A stretch of DNA of 64,000 bases from contig NC_092580.1 of NCBI RefSeq assembly GCF_037975245.1, forward strand, positions 10,748,501 through 10,812,500. Direction: 5' to 3'. The notes under the pieces were generated by a model. That model saw only the letters and a list, made by a program, of their open reading frames with translations, ran no database searches and was not told the DNA's origin. This stretch comes from Apostichopus japonicus (lineage: Eukaryota; Echinodermata; Holothuroidea; Aspidochirotida; Stichopodidae). Both the position numbers and the translations under genes were made by a program. Each line of letters begins with the position of its first letter. Positions within the stretch are counted from its first letter, which is position 1. This document shows, piece by piece, positions 9,292 to 19,625 of this stretch.

Positions 9292-11649
9292 TCACTGTTC
9301 CTCTTTCTCTTCCCGGTGTCTTCGCGTTTTGCTTTTACTCCCTCTTTTTCTCCTTTTTCTCTCTTTCTTCTTTTTCTTTTCCCTTCCTTCCTCTCCTCCT
9401 CCTCTTTTCCCCCTCTTTTTTCCTTTTTTCTTCTCTTTTTTTTTCTCTTCTCTTTTTCTTACCCGGGGGGCGCGCGCCCCCAACGCCCCCCCCCTGGATA
9501 CGCACCTGATGAGCTTCTCCTCACCATCTACTACGGATGTGTTAATGCACCATGCGTGGTCATCAACTGACATTGTTGTTAGTAAGTGCCTGCCATCTCG
9601 ACTGTATTGTGTTAGCACAGTGTTCAGCTTTCCATCTTCATCCCATAAGATGTAGATGAACCCCCCAATGCCTATGCACACACTGACAGGTTTTAAGTCA
9701 GCTCCACTTAGATTTGGTTTGGTAAATTTATACACCACCTTACTCCCTGATGTCAACATGGTAACTGCATATGAGGTCCCACCCCCATAGTCACAGATCA
9801 GAAGATTACCGTCGTGGACAGTGATATCATCTAATTCCCTGATTTCATCAGGTAGTAATATGGTGTGACTGTAATTCAGCTGATAATCAAATACATACAC
9901 TTCTGTACTGTTAGTACAAACAATGATTTCATTCTTGGCGGGATTCGTGGTAACAGACCACACATGCCTACCCTCTGGCCACGTCTTAACCATATCACTG
10001 ATGTTCTTCTTTTGGTAAGAAGAGTCAGAAATGTTATAAATACCGATTTCATCCGGTTTGCAAGCTGTAATGACATTGAACCCCGGCAAATTACAACAGT
10101 AACGATATGCCCGAAGCCGAAATCTCTTATTTCTTATTAATACCATCTGATTTAATATTTCTCCTTTCATGTTAATGACAGTGATGTGTGATTTTTCTTT
10201 TGATACCATGCCAGTCATAACGATATTACCATTGCTACAACTTGTCATACCGCTGATATCGTAACCTTTAGCTTTGATTCCCGCAACGTCATCAACAGAC
10301 TCTGCGCTTTCTGTAATGACAACTTTATCATATATAACTTTTGTTACATCACTGATGACAAAATCAGATAAAGATTCTAACTCTGGATATTCTTGTTTCA
10401 TTTCTTCGATCATAGGTTCACTGGCTGCTCTTATGTCGGGTAAACACTGTGCGTCTGTCCAATCGTCATTACATGCAAGAATGGAAGAAGACGTTGCTAA
10501 TAAGTTTTCGAACCGTTTAATAAGTTGCTTACATTTATTTAGTATTTTTTCACATTCGTTTTTGTTTTGACTTGTAAGAAGATCTTTAGCTGTTGTCAAG
10601 GTCTTGAAATTACTATCTAACTCCCCGAGTTTTTGGAAGAATTCACCCTCAATTTCTTGACGATTTTCCTTAAATTCTTTCAATTCTTGGTCATATTTTA
10701 CATCGGTACTTTTCATATTTTGTTGATGTTTAATGATCAATCGGTTCATTTCCTCTTCATGCTTAACAGTTATTTCACGTTTTTCACATCCTCTTCTATT
10801 TTCTATGTCAGCAGCTCCTTTTTCACGTTCATTGTTACATTCGGCAAGTTTATCCTTTATTTTCTTTGCCTGTTCCTCGTGTTGAATTGTCAACAACTCT
10901 GTCTTTTTTGTAACATTTTCATTCAATTTTACTAACGCCATTTGAACCTTCTCGGGTAACGCGTATAGTTTAGTCTTGTGCTTGCTTAGTTCAGCAAGTT
11001 TCCGATTCAGTAATGTCCTTTCCTTCTGGGCTAGGTCAGTCACATCTATGAGATCATGACCTTTGTGCTTACCGTGAGTGCAGACTAAACAAACCGGTTC
11101 ATTTTGGCATGTACCACAGCACAATTTGGCTGGTTCTTTGATATGAAAATGGCACCTGGGATCTTCCGTCATTGCAGCTATTTCCTCCAAAGTCAGGTTC
11201 TTAGCTGCCATATTTTCCAATTTCAGAGTGCTTGGTTGGTGATCAGTAAACATTTTATTACTGATATGAACCTTGTAACATTCGTTGCATAAAAAATCTC
11301 TACATTTAAAGCAGTAGGCGGAACATACCACATCCTTTGAACAGCTCACACACTGCTTCAAATCTTTCTTTTCAAATGATTTACGCAATTCTATGAACTC
11401 GAGCATACTCTTCATATGAAAATCAGTCTTAAAGCCGTCCAATCCATCCTCTGGTATACAACATTGCTGTTTACAAAGTGGACATTCAATTGTCCCATCA
11501 TGGCTGGCTTGAATAACTTTTCTCAAGCAATCATTACAATATCGATGAAGACATGGTAACTGTTTCGGCTCATTAAATTGATCCAAACAAACAGAGCACA
11601 TGAAGAAGTTTTCTGTCAGGTCTTCTATGAAAGGGTTCCAGGTAGCCAT
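9292..11649 (-). CDS. TRIM/B-box E3 ligase-like protein with transposon-derived tail
   Basis: The 785-residue single-exon frame starts at ATG 11649. A C3HC4 RING (C18, C21, C33, H35, C38, C41, C56, C59) is followed by a B-box1-like Cys-rich segment (~100-138), a B-box2 (~166-198), a long coiled coil (~205-390) and a C-terminal beta-propeller-like region (~440-713). The order is that of the TRIM2/TRIM56-type family: RING for ubiquitin transfer, coiled coil for dimerisation, propeller for target binding. From residue 714 the frame enters the inserted transposon and gains 72 foreign residues, mostly Lys, Arg and Glu, before a stop. The native last 18 codons lie beyond the element at 7327-7386. 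Paralogue 47938-50133 (731 residues) is intact. The chimera loses only the propeller's final strand, so it may misfold, or it may retain RING/B-box function with a basic tail. Confidence 0.93.
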   Translation of the reverse strand: MATWNPFIEDLTENFFMCSVCLDQFNEPKQLPCLHRYCNDCLRKVIQASHDGTIECPLCKQQCCIPEDGLDGFKTDFHMKSMLEFIELRKSFEKKDLKQCVSCSKDVVCSAYCFKCRDFLCNECYKVHISNKMFTDHQPSTLKLENMAAKNLTLEEIAAMTEDPRCHFHIKEPAKLCCGTCQNEPVCLVCTHGKHKGHDLIDVTDLAQKERTLLNRKLAELSKHKTKLYALPEKVQMALVKLNENVTKKTELLTIQHEEQAKKIKDKLAECNNEREKGAADIENRRGCEKREITVKHEEEMNRLIIKHQQNMKSTDVKYDQELKEFKENRQEIEGEFFQKLGELDSNFKTLTTAKDLLTSQNKNECEKILNKCKQLIKRFENLLATSSSILACNDDWTDAQCLPDIRAASEPMIEEMKQEYPELESLSDFVISDVTKVIYDKVVITESAESVDDVAGIKAKGYDISGMTSCSNGNIVMTGMVSKEKSHITVINMKGEILNQMVLIRNKRFRLRAYRYCCNLPGFNVITACKPDEIGIYNISDSSYQKKNISDMVKTWPEGRHVWSVTTNPAKNEIIVCTNSTEVYVFDYQLNYSHTILLPDEIRELDDITVHDGNLLICDYGGGTSYAVTMLTSGSKVVYKFTKPNLSGADLKPVSVCIGIGGFIYILWDEDGKLNTVLTQYSRDGRHLLTTMSVDDHAWCINTSVVDGEEKLIRCVSRGGALGARAPRVRKREEKKKEKKKGKKRGKRGGGEEGREKKKKKERKRRKRGSKSKTRRHREEKEEQ

Positions 11650-11838
11650 GTTGATGAAAGTTGTTAACTTTCACTTGATAAAACTGTACTCAGTTATGTC
11701 ACAATCTGTGAAAGAGTTCAGGAAAAGAAAAGGGTTTAGCAAATTATTTTTTATCCCTGTATTTCATAAAATATGAATGGAAATACAAACATACATGCAT
11801 AACCCATTCAAAATGATCTGGACACAGAAGTGCTAAAA
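11650..11838. other. 5' flank of TRIM gene 1, shared with the paralogue
   Basis: It aligns with 50134-50340 (shared blocks around the start codon, CTGTACTCAGTTA and ACAATCTGTGAAAGAGT), so the promoter-proximal region was duplicated with the gene. No clear TATA box was identified. Confidence 0.7.
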
Positions 11839-13065
11839 CATTTCAGGCCAGTGTTTAACCTGTCCTTCATCTCCGAACTTATAGAAAAAGGTTGTGTATG
11901 CACGACTTGAGTGACACTAAAGTACCAATGTCCTTCACAAACTGTTTGGACTTCAGGATGTTGCATTGAAGTAGTTTGAGTCAATATCTGTCCAACCGAA
12001 AACAGTTGGCATTAATATCGAACTTTCGGAACCAGTACCTCTAGAGTTTGGCATTCCACAGGAATCCGTGCTTTGGCTCAAGCTATTCACTATGTACACA
12101 ACTTGTCTTAACTACATTGTCATAACTTGAATTACCATTTCTATACGGATGACACACAAATTTACCTTTCATTGCAGCCTGTTAATTGATGTATCTGCTA
12201 GAAGACGTGTTTTGGAGTATATTGAATATTGCCTTGTTGATATCAAATAGTGGATGACAAGCAATCAACTTAAACTGAATGGTGACAAGATTGTTGTAAT
12301 CATAATCATAATCTGAAAGTCCTTCCCAATGTCTTTGTGAGGGCGGATGGAGTTTCGATAAAATCTGTATCAGCAGTCAAAACTTGGAGTTTATCTTGAA
12401 ACAACTCTTAATATGGATGCACATGCGAACCATATTTGTAAACAGGCCTACTTCCAACTTTGCAAAATTGCTCATGTATGCCGTTATACCTCATTATGAA
12501 TGCAACTATCTCACTTATTAATGGTCTCGTTACATCAAAACTGGACCACTGTAATTCGCTATAGTTTCTGTCAGAAACCCAATCTCGGAATCTACAGTGT
12601 GTACACAGCATACCGCGGTATGCATAACTACCAGGACATCCAAGTTTTATAATATCACCCAAGTTCTACAACTATTTCACTGGCTTCCTATGAAAGCTCG
12701 ATTGCATTACAAGATCCTGTTCACCACCTAAAGACAATACATGGCTTGTCCCTTCGCTACATGAACGAATTGCTTAGAAAACACAGTCCAACAAGATCTT
12801 TACGGTCTTAACATACCAAAATGTTGACTGTTTTGCACATCAGAACATCATATGGCGAACAATGTATTTCCTGGGCTGCCCCTCATTTGTGGAACAAGCT
12901 TCCAACAGCAATCTGTACTATCAATTTACTTGAAGCTTTTAAGCAAACTATCAAGACACATCTTTTCATACAATACTTATTGAGTACTTGATCCAGCTTT
13001 ATGGATGTCTATTTCTCCTTCTTGTTTGTCAAGTATTTTGAGCAGACTTTGTGTTTTGTATTGAA
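11839..13065 (+). pseudogene. LINE reverse-transcriptase pseudogene (CR1/L2-like)
   Basis: The translation is broken by stops and frameshifts but recognisable throughout. It begins HFRPVFNLSFISELIEK, continues to FGIPQESV (the GxPQGSVLGP motif of LINE reverse transcriptases), then FYTDDTQIYL (catalytic F/YxDD), WMTSNQLKLNGDK, and the C-terminal WAAPHLWNKLPTAI and FKQTIKTHLF blocks. The 5' end is missing. The first ~35 bases also occur beside the second TRIM gene (50340-50372), so part of the LINE predates the duplication. Confidence 0.85.
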
Positions 13066-13570
13066 CACTTAAAATAATAATCTAATAATCAGTGAAACCA
13101 GAAAGCCAGAAGTCTTCGCGATTCCTAGCCACACTTTGTTTGCAGGGTTTAGTTTCTTCCAAAGGAATCTTTTCCCTTTCGGAAGAACTAGAAACCAGCA
13201 TTTAAGATAAACAGCTTCTAAAGGGAATACATTTCTGCCTATGAGGAGAAAGTATTATCAAGGAGAGCGAGAGAGAGCTAGTAGGAACTCCCTTGTTTGA
13301 TCTGGAGTCGGGTAAATTCATATCACTTTACTCAAGTGGGTGCTCAATCAGCATGGCACTTCATTGCGATGGGACCTATCAATTGATAATCTCTCTGATC
13401 TCAGTTCTGGACAGAGCACTAAAAGCTCAATGAGGCAATTTGCTACATACGTGGTGAAGACATAATTACAACAAAATATAAACATATTGACAAGTTTATG
13501 TGGACGACTTACCAAATTTATAAAGAGGATACAATGACGCAATCACATATTTTGCTCTCGTTTCACATCT
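13066..13570. other. No gene recognised
   Basis: No supported coding sequence. It lies between the LINE remnant and the long inverted repeat. Confidence 0.5.
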
Positions 13571-13724
13571 ATTTTCTGAAACTGTTATAGTTCTGTGAAC
13601 ATTTGATTGCCGCTATTATATTGAAGTTGCTTTGTTATTACTTGTAAGGAAACAAACTAACAAAGCAACTTCAATATAATAGCGGCAATCAAATGTTCAC
13701 AGAACTATAACAGTTTCAGAAAAT
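13571..13724. repeat. Perfect 67-bp inverted repeat with 20-base loop
   Basis: Left arm 13571-13637 (starting ATTTTCTGAAACTGTTATAG) is matched without mismatch by the reverse complement of right arm 13658-13724. The 20-base spacer is 13638-13657. Any transcript through it would form a 67-bp double-stranded hairpin. Complete identity implies recent origin or active homogenisation. No target duplication or known transposon end is evident at the arm boundaries. Confidence 0.97.
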
Positions 13725-14513
13725 AGGTCTAGCATTATCTGTTGAGAAGATCCCTCAATGTTACTTATATAGTAATACAAATAATAATTGTCCTGGTAAT
13801 CCCTGAATGACGTGTTTCAGCTCAAAGGGTAATCCCCATGTCTATCGGTCACGTGATACCTTTGTCACGCAATATGTATGTACGTTTATATCGCCTACTC
13901 GTACGTTTACTAGCCTAAGTGCATACGCCCTCCCTACTTCCTGTTAAGCCAGTTACCTTATTATTACTCGAATAAAATAGTTAATCGTGAACATGTGAAC
14001 ATGAATGCTTATAATAAAGGGATACTAATCACTTAAGAACATGATGCATTGTCTATCATTGTCCCAAGTGACTAAACAACCGTCATGTTTGGATGATTCT
14101 TACGTCCTTTTCTCAAAACTTGTTCGCTTGGAACGTGACAAACACGACAACCTAACACAGTCATGACTTAACATAAGGCTTCGGCTACAAAGAAATTTAC
14201 GAATGAAATCGAAATGGATCGTTTCGTGCTCTAATGAATCAATATTACACAAGATGCATAATATATGCACCCTGCGATATTCTCCATCTATTACTTTGCC
14301 TCTATCAACATATCAGACAGTATGGTGATATATACAAACCTGAGAACGAAAGAGTAATGTCAGAGATGTGATGTCGGAGATCCTGTTACAATTACATCTA
14401 ATATCTACAGTCACAAACTTTTTTGTTTGCACCGAAATGGAGAGTTGTTTGGCAAATGCGCCCTCTATTGTTGTCTGATATCATATCACTTCAATTTGGG
14501 GGGGGGGGGTACT
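13725..14513. other. No gene recognised
   Basis: No supported coding sequence. A 10-base G tract lies at its right edge, next to the hAT-like element. Confidence 0.5.
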
Positions 14514-14654
14514 CGTGCAGTCAAGGGCGGCGGAACCGGGGGGGCACAGGGGGCACGTGCCCCCCACTTTTCCTCAGGTTAAAAATGTGCCCTTTTTCTA
14601 CATAAAAATTGAGGTGTCTCAAGTTAGCAAGAGGCTAGGGAACCAGAATGAACA

Positions 14655-14748
14655 CTCGGGAAGGGCCGTTTCCGGCCATCTGAGGGGTTTGTAAAACCAA
14701 AAATTTTCTTCTACGCTCCGCGCCAACCGATGGTGGCGCTCCGCTCAG
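14655..14748 (-). repeat. Shared transposon module, copy R3, with P-like insertion at its edge
   Basis: Reverse module CTCGGGAAGGGCCGTTTCCG through GGTGGCGCTCCGCTCAG. Immediately after GCTCAG comes ATAGTCGT, the 8-bp target duplicated by the P-like element. Confidence 0.92.
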
Positions 14749-15059
14749 ATAGTCGTCAGAGCCGTATATAGAGAGAGTTTGGCCAACCATGTAACCGATT
14801 TGGATTGGTCGAGAGGGAAAACGCCCACACAGGGTGGTAAAATAGGTCCACTTGAAAACTTTATAGCAGGCGACACGCATACTCACAGTGTATAGACTAT
14901 CCGTTTGTGTACACGAAAAAAGTACGAAATTATGAAAGAAATGGTGCTGGGGATGCTGCAATCGGTCAGAACATGGATATTGTTGTTTGATTATCCGACT
15001 GACCATAAAAGAAGAGGAATTTTTTGGAAGTAGAAAGAACAAGATGGAGATCTAATGAA

Positions 15060-15960
15060 AAAAAGTCTGTGTAGCCTAGGCCCATACTAGCCATAGGCCC
15101 TAGTGTAATACGAGTAATGTACAAGCAATGCGAGAATTTTACGTTCAGACTGGTTTCTGTAATTACATTCATGGCTTTTCTCTCTCGTTTTACGATCCAC
15201 AAATTCGATTTCATTATGCCAGCTCTCCTAATCATAGGCATGGCAGTTTCAGTCGCACATATAGTTATCCTAATTCCTAGTTATTGTATGCCTAGGCTAT
15301 GCCTAGCCTAAAAAAAGTGTCACTTTTAGTTTAATGTAAAAGGGTGGGCTAGCCTCTAGGCATCACGTAAAGCCCTAATCCTTAGTTAAGCCCGAAGCAT
15401 AAGTTAAGCCTGGGCTTAGTTAGACCTGGACCATTCTTGCTATTACTACAACTGTTATATAGCACATTACATAATATGGCACAGTATAAGGCCCAATTAA
15501 ACTAGGCCTAAGGAAAACAAAGTAGCCTAGGCCTAAACTAGTTAGGCTAGGTCTATACTCATTGGCAACTTGTGGGTTGTGTACACATACAGGCCTAATT
15601 ATATAGACCCTTTTAGTATGCCATAAACAAGTGCCCACATGGTTAAATGATCTTGGTTTGGGTTAATTGCCTAATTTTTTCTTCTTCAAAAGTATAGCCT
15701 AGGCCTTGGTTTAATTTGGATGCAGTCAACTATCATTTATCAAAGTAGCAGGGGCCTAGGCTACATTTCAAAGACCACTAGGCCAAGGCTAATTGTACTG
15801 GTAGCCTAGCCTTCATCATGCTTATTGCAAAGACTACCCTACACTCTTGTCTTGGTCACTGAATTATCTTAAGAGCCCTGTCACCACATGTTGATAAAGA
15901 AATGTTCAAACTATTGCGTAGGCCTAGCTTAGACAATGCACGGTTTCGTTTGACTGTTTT
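15060..15960. repeat. TAGGCCTA-rich field
   Basis: Dense in palindromic words built from AGGCCT and CCTAGG (for example TAGCCTAGGCC, AGTAGCCTAGGCCTAAACTA). It is not a clean tandem repeat. Similar fields lie at ~35070-36000 and ~39600-39900. No coding evidence. Confidence 0.7.
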
Positions 15961-16668
15961 AAAGGAAGACTTGAAAATTTAGTGTTAACTGGTATTTCAT
16001 TAATAAGCAAAACTGTCTGTGCATTCCAACGGAGTGCAAATTAAGAGGGGGGGGGGGGGGATGCAGTATGATACACCTTTCAAGTTTTAACACATTATAA
16101 ATGCACTTATGCCAGAAAGTCATTGCATCAGTAGCTCCTTATTCCCTTAATTGACACCCACATTGATGATTGAAGTTAAAAAAAATCTTTTTAAATTATC
16201 TTTAGACATTAAATTTTAACTCCCTGAATTCCAGGACTTTTTTTACAAATCAAAGGTGACATGTGCTCTGAAGAAAAACTCCTAACATAAAAAGCCACAG
16301 TTAGCAGACTGTGATAAAGATGAACCTGGTGAGTGACTACTAGACTGAAATCCAGTTCCTGCAACCACAGCAATAAAGTCTTTGTTTTAATCAATGCACT
16401 TGTGTGTTTGAAACTTTCAAATGGACACTCAATGGCAGTTGGTTAAGATATAAGGTTTTACCTTCATCATGGAGAGTTGAAGGGAATCTGCCTCATCATC
16501 TGAATAATGGACTCAAGGATAGCAACAAATCATGATTGGATAATGATTTTGAGCAAGTAAATATCTGGCAATTTGAAAGTTTGTATTATTTTTCTACATA
16601 TTATTTAAGCTGTTTAGCTCACACACAAGCAAATGATCAAGTGACAACAACCGATGCAGTATATTTAA

Positions 16669-17023
16669 AAGTATTGAAGACTCGCCCTAAACCGCATGCC
16701 GCGCTCTGAAAAAGTTTACTTTCCGTTGCTTGCAAGTGAAGTTTTTTTTGTGTCGCTACAAAATGCAGACAGTAATGAAACCTGATACCTTCTTATCTTT
16801 TATCTAGACCTGAGATGTCCACGCTGCTATGTGCACTGTGTTGTGGGTATTGACCGTGATGTTTGTATTGACTGTACACTAAAGTCTATTTACAGATGGT
16901 AGCAAGCTGTGTGTGTATTTTCTGGGATCAACGGTGGTGTCTAACACTTCTGTTACACCGCATTCGAAACTAGGTCAGATAACCGGCATGAGACGTTTCT
17001 TTGTGCGGGAGTCTTCACACCCT
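16669..17023 (+). mobile_element. TTAA-flanked MITE, family K1 copy A
   Basis: Ends AAGTATTGAAGACTCGCC and the inverted GGGAGTCTTCACACCCT lie between TTAA at 16665-16668 and 17024-17027. It is 355 bp with no coding capacity. Other copies are at 54725-55086 and 57649-59795. TTAA targets and AGG-type ends fit Kolobok-like or piggyBac-like elements. It is nested inside the P-like element. Confidence 0.85.
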
Positions 17024-17389
17024 TTAAGGAGAAGTATTTATATCCCATTAATAGAGACAGAATTATGTTTCAATTGGTAGCATGCAACTTAAAATTTTGC
17101 AAACATTAGATACAATCAAACAATAACAAGGTTCATTTACAAGGTAATCTACTGCCCTTTATTTCACATTAGTCTGTCACATCAGAAGGTCACAGCTTTC
17201 AATAATTATACAAACAAATTCCCTTGATGGGTGCTTCATTAGATTCCTGCAATTTTCAAGTTTATCAATGTAATAAGTTCTGAATGTGGCAATGTGGAGA
17301 AGCTTTGGAATAATCTGTGGATAAGACTGCCAGACTATCAACAAGATTCCACATCCATGCAACTCCAACTGCTTCCTTCACCTCCTTGC

Positions 17390-17866
17390 AGATGTACCAC
17401 ATGTCCAAAAAAAAAGTCAGCATTGGTTAATGTAATTAAAATCTGGCTTCCTCCTGAGCTGGCAAATACACATGAATTGTCAAGTACAGAGGTCAGTGTG
17501 AAACCACTGAAAGATCTTCTCAGCTTTCAAGAAAACAAAGACTTGAAGCCAAATTGACAGAGGCCACACTGATACCATTCCACTCTCATAAGATGAAGGC
17601 ATCACACACACTTCATTTTGCTTCTGCGATGCAGTGCCTGGTAGACTGTGAGGGTCACCCAATGGATGTTTTAACAACTGCCTGGTTTATAGAGCTCTGC
17701 AACAGATAATTCATCCTGATGTCTAGTCGTCATCCTGTCATGGAATTGAGCAAGTTGAACCCACTTCAACACAAAGCAGCTATTGAATTCTTGTCTAGGT
17801 ACTGTCAAATCCACATCACCATCATTGCTGGTTCCAGCTACGCCGACCACAATAAAAGAGTACAAT
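17390..17866 (+). pseudogene. P-element (THAP9-type) transposase remnant
   Basis: Two overlapping frames carry blocks in the order seen in P-type transposases: SVKPLKDLLSFQENKDLKP, then after a frameshift near 17548 KLTEATLIPFHSHKMKASHT, FASAMQCLVDCEGHPMDVLT and TAWFIELCNR. A TAA stop at 17707-17709 is followed by FILMSSRHPVMELSKLN. The LKxLLxF...KLT..HxxP..F.KM pattern is the conserved C-terminal half of P/THAP9 transposases. N-terminal THAP and GTP-binding parts were not found. Frameshift plus stop make it non-functional. The identification agrees with the 31-bp ends and 8-bp duplication of its host element. Confidence 0.7.
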
Positions 17867-18088
17867 GAGGGTTTTTTAATTCGCCCAACAGAGCTTGCAT
17901 TCCAGTACCTTTGGGCAGCTGAAAAGATATTCAGAAATTGTTATATGAGTGTGTTTGTATGCATGCATATGTGTGATTTTCTTGCTTTACAGAACAGCTC
18001 CATTTTGATAAGCTATGTAACGTGGAAACCTGCCAATCATATGTTTGAAATAGGACAGGCTGAAACGATTCTTAAATGAAAAGCTTAA

Positions 18089-18892
18089 AGCAGCATTTTG
18101 CGTCCTCGACTATGATATTTCTCAACCTCACTGACTCCACTATGCCATAACGACATACATAACTAGCTTATCTTTTTATATTTTACTTCAAATGGTGGCA
18201 TAAAAGTTGAAAAAAATGCAACTTTCAACTTTGTTGTTCTCCAAGATATTTTCCGTTGGGAACCCAATAAACCTCGCCCATAATATGAATATTTAAACAC
18301 TACGAACGTCATTGACAGATACGTAATATAACACCACGCTTGATTTGTGTACCGTCTATATGGCAGTTGTACCAGGGAGTTGCATAACAACTCCCAACGC
18401 AAAGTCTTGAATCTATTTTTAGCAACGGCTCATAACTAAACCTGCATCTCTGATTGATTGAATTCAAACTAGTGGGTTTGGGAACTGAATGCGATTTAAT
18501 TTTGTATGTGGAATACTCGCCAATTAACGTTTTTGGCAGGGAAAAACTTGGCTAATATCTTAATTTGCTGTTTTGTGATTTGATGTATGTAAAAAACTCG
18601 ATGGACATGTCAAAAAAGTAGAAAACGGCGACCAAACGTAAAATGCTCATGAATAAACATACTATTCACTGATTGGTGGAATTCAAACTAGTGGATTTGG
18701 AGATGTGAAAACTTTGTCGAGGACACTTTTACTCGTTATCGATATAAATCGCTAATTACTCGCTAATTAACGCTCTTGGCAGGGTGAAACTTGGATGGTA
18801 TCTTAGTTTGCTGATTTATGATTGATACATGTAAAAACATCGATGCACATGTTAAAAAGGTGGAAAAAAGCGACCCAACGCAAAATGCTGCT
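18089..18892. mobile_element. TTAA-flanked element with internal duplication
   Basis: Perfect 15-bp ends AGCAGCATTTTGCGT and ACGCAAAATGCTGCT sit between TTAA at 18085-18088 and 18893-18896. It is 804 bp. Its right half is a diverged tandem duplication of ~230 bp (units ~18450-18660 and ~18669-18892, sharing GGAATTCAAACTAGTGG-like and TTGGCAGGG blocks). No transposase. Confidence 0.85.
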
Positions 18893-19399
18893 TTAACGAC
18901 TTCTTGCGTTTTTATACATCACTGTTCAGGTAAGGCCAGTAAGGGCAGTATGAAGAATAAGTAACAATTAATAATTATCATTATGGCCATTTGCTGTCTG
19001 CATAATAACAAACTGAATGATGTCATCAGCCCTGTGCTCAGTTGACAACACTGACAAGTAGGCACACTATGTCAGTGTGATCCATGAAACCTTATTAAGG
19101 ACATGACCATATAGTTTATATGTTAATGGAAAATACATAAGCTACAACATACACCAGTATTCAGTTGTTGCAGGGTTTTTTTTTCTCGACAGACCCATTC
19201 AATCTGTTGCACCTACTATAGCCTAGTAAGTACATTCCTGAGAAATTAACACCACAATATCAGTCTTAGGTTTGCCCACAGACTCCCAACTATTGCTAAC
19301 TCCTACACTCAAGTATATAGTTTAGTTTAGTAGAAAAAAGACCAGGAGAGACATTCAGGTCCCCATTAAGGACCCTAAGGCTATATGAGAGGAATACAA

Positions 19400-19625
19400 C
19401 CGAGGACATCAAATGTCATACCCAATTACAATGCTTAATGTACTCATCCAAAGCATTCTTAAACCCATTCACACTACTTGCAATTCATCCTTCTCAGGCA
19501 AACCATTCCATCCATTCACATCCCTTGTATTAGACTTTAGAGAAAAAGTTATGCCGAATATTAATCCTACTTTGTAACTTCTGGAGTTTAAGACAATGAC
19601 CTCTGGTACAACTACTTTTGGCAAA
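19400..19625 (-). pseudogene. LINE 3'-end remnant
   Basis: Minus-strand frames contain NGWNGLPEKDELQVV and GFKNALDEYIKHCN, resembling the FFSxRVVxxWNxLPxxVV and FKxxLD C-terminal blocks of CR1-like LINEs. An upstream frame reads RGHCLKLQKL-like residues. It is frame-broken and short. Confidence 0.45.

Larger units (their letters stand above)
7387..9508. mobile_element. Non-autonomous DNA transposon, 5-bp TSD family, copy 2, inside a TRIM gene
   Basis: It has the same 16-bp ends as copy 1 (CAGGCGCGTATCCAGG and CCTGGATACGCACCTG) and a perfect 5-bp duplication ATGAG at 7382-7386 and 9509-9513. The paralogous TRIM gene carries ATGAG once and no element, so the insertion site and duplication length are confirmed by comparison. 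It is longer than copy 1 because a further element (8076-8459) is nested inside, and part of the inner hAT right end is deleted. It has no transposase. On the minus strand it supplies 72 codons to the TRIM reading frame. Confidence 0.96.

Noticed and set aside
9865-11292. Several plus-strand open frames opposite TRIM gene 1 (and 48758-49419 opposite TRIM gene 2)
   Set aside because: They are shadows of the strongly supported minus-strand TRIM frames, without their own motifs.
14635-15042. 135-codon minus-strand frame
   Set aside because: It crosses the shared module and the end of the P-like insertion, so it is a chance read-through of transposon sequence.
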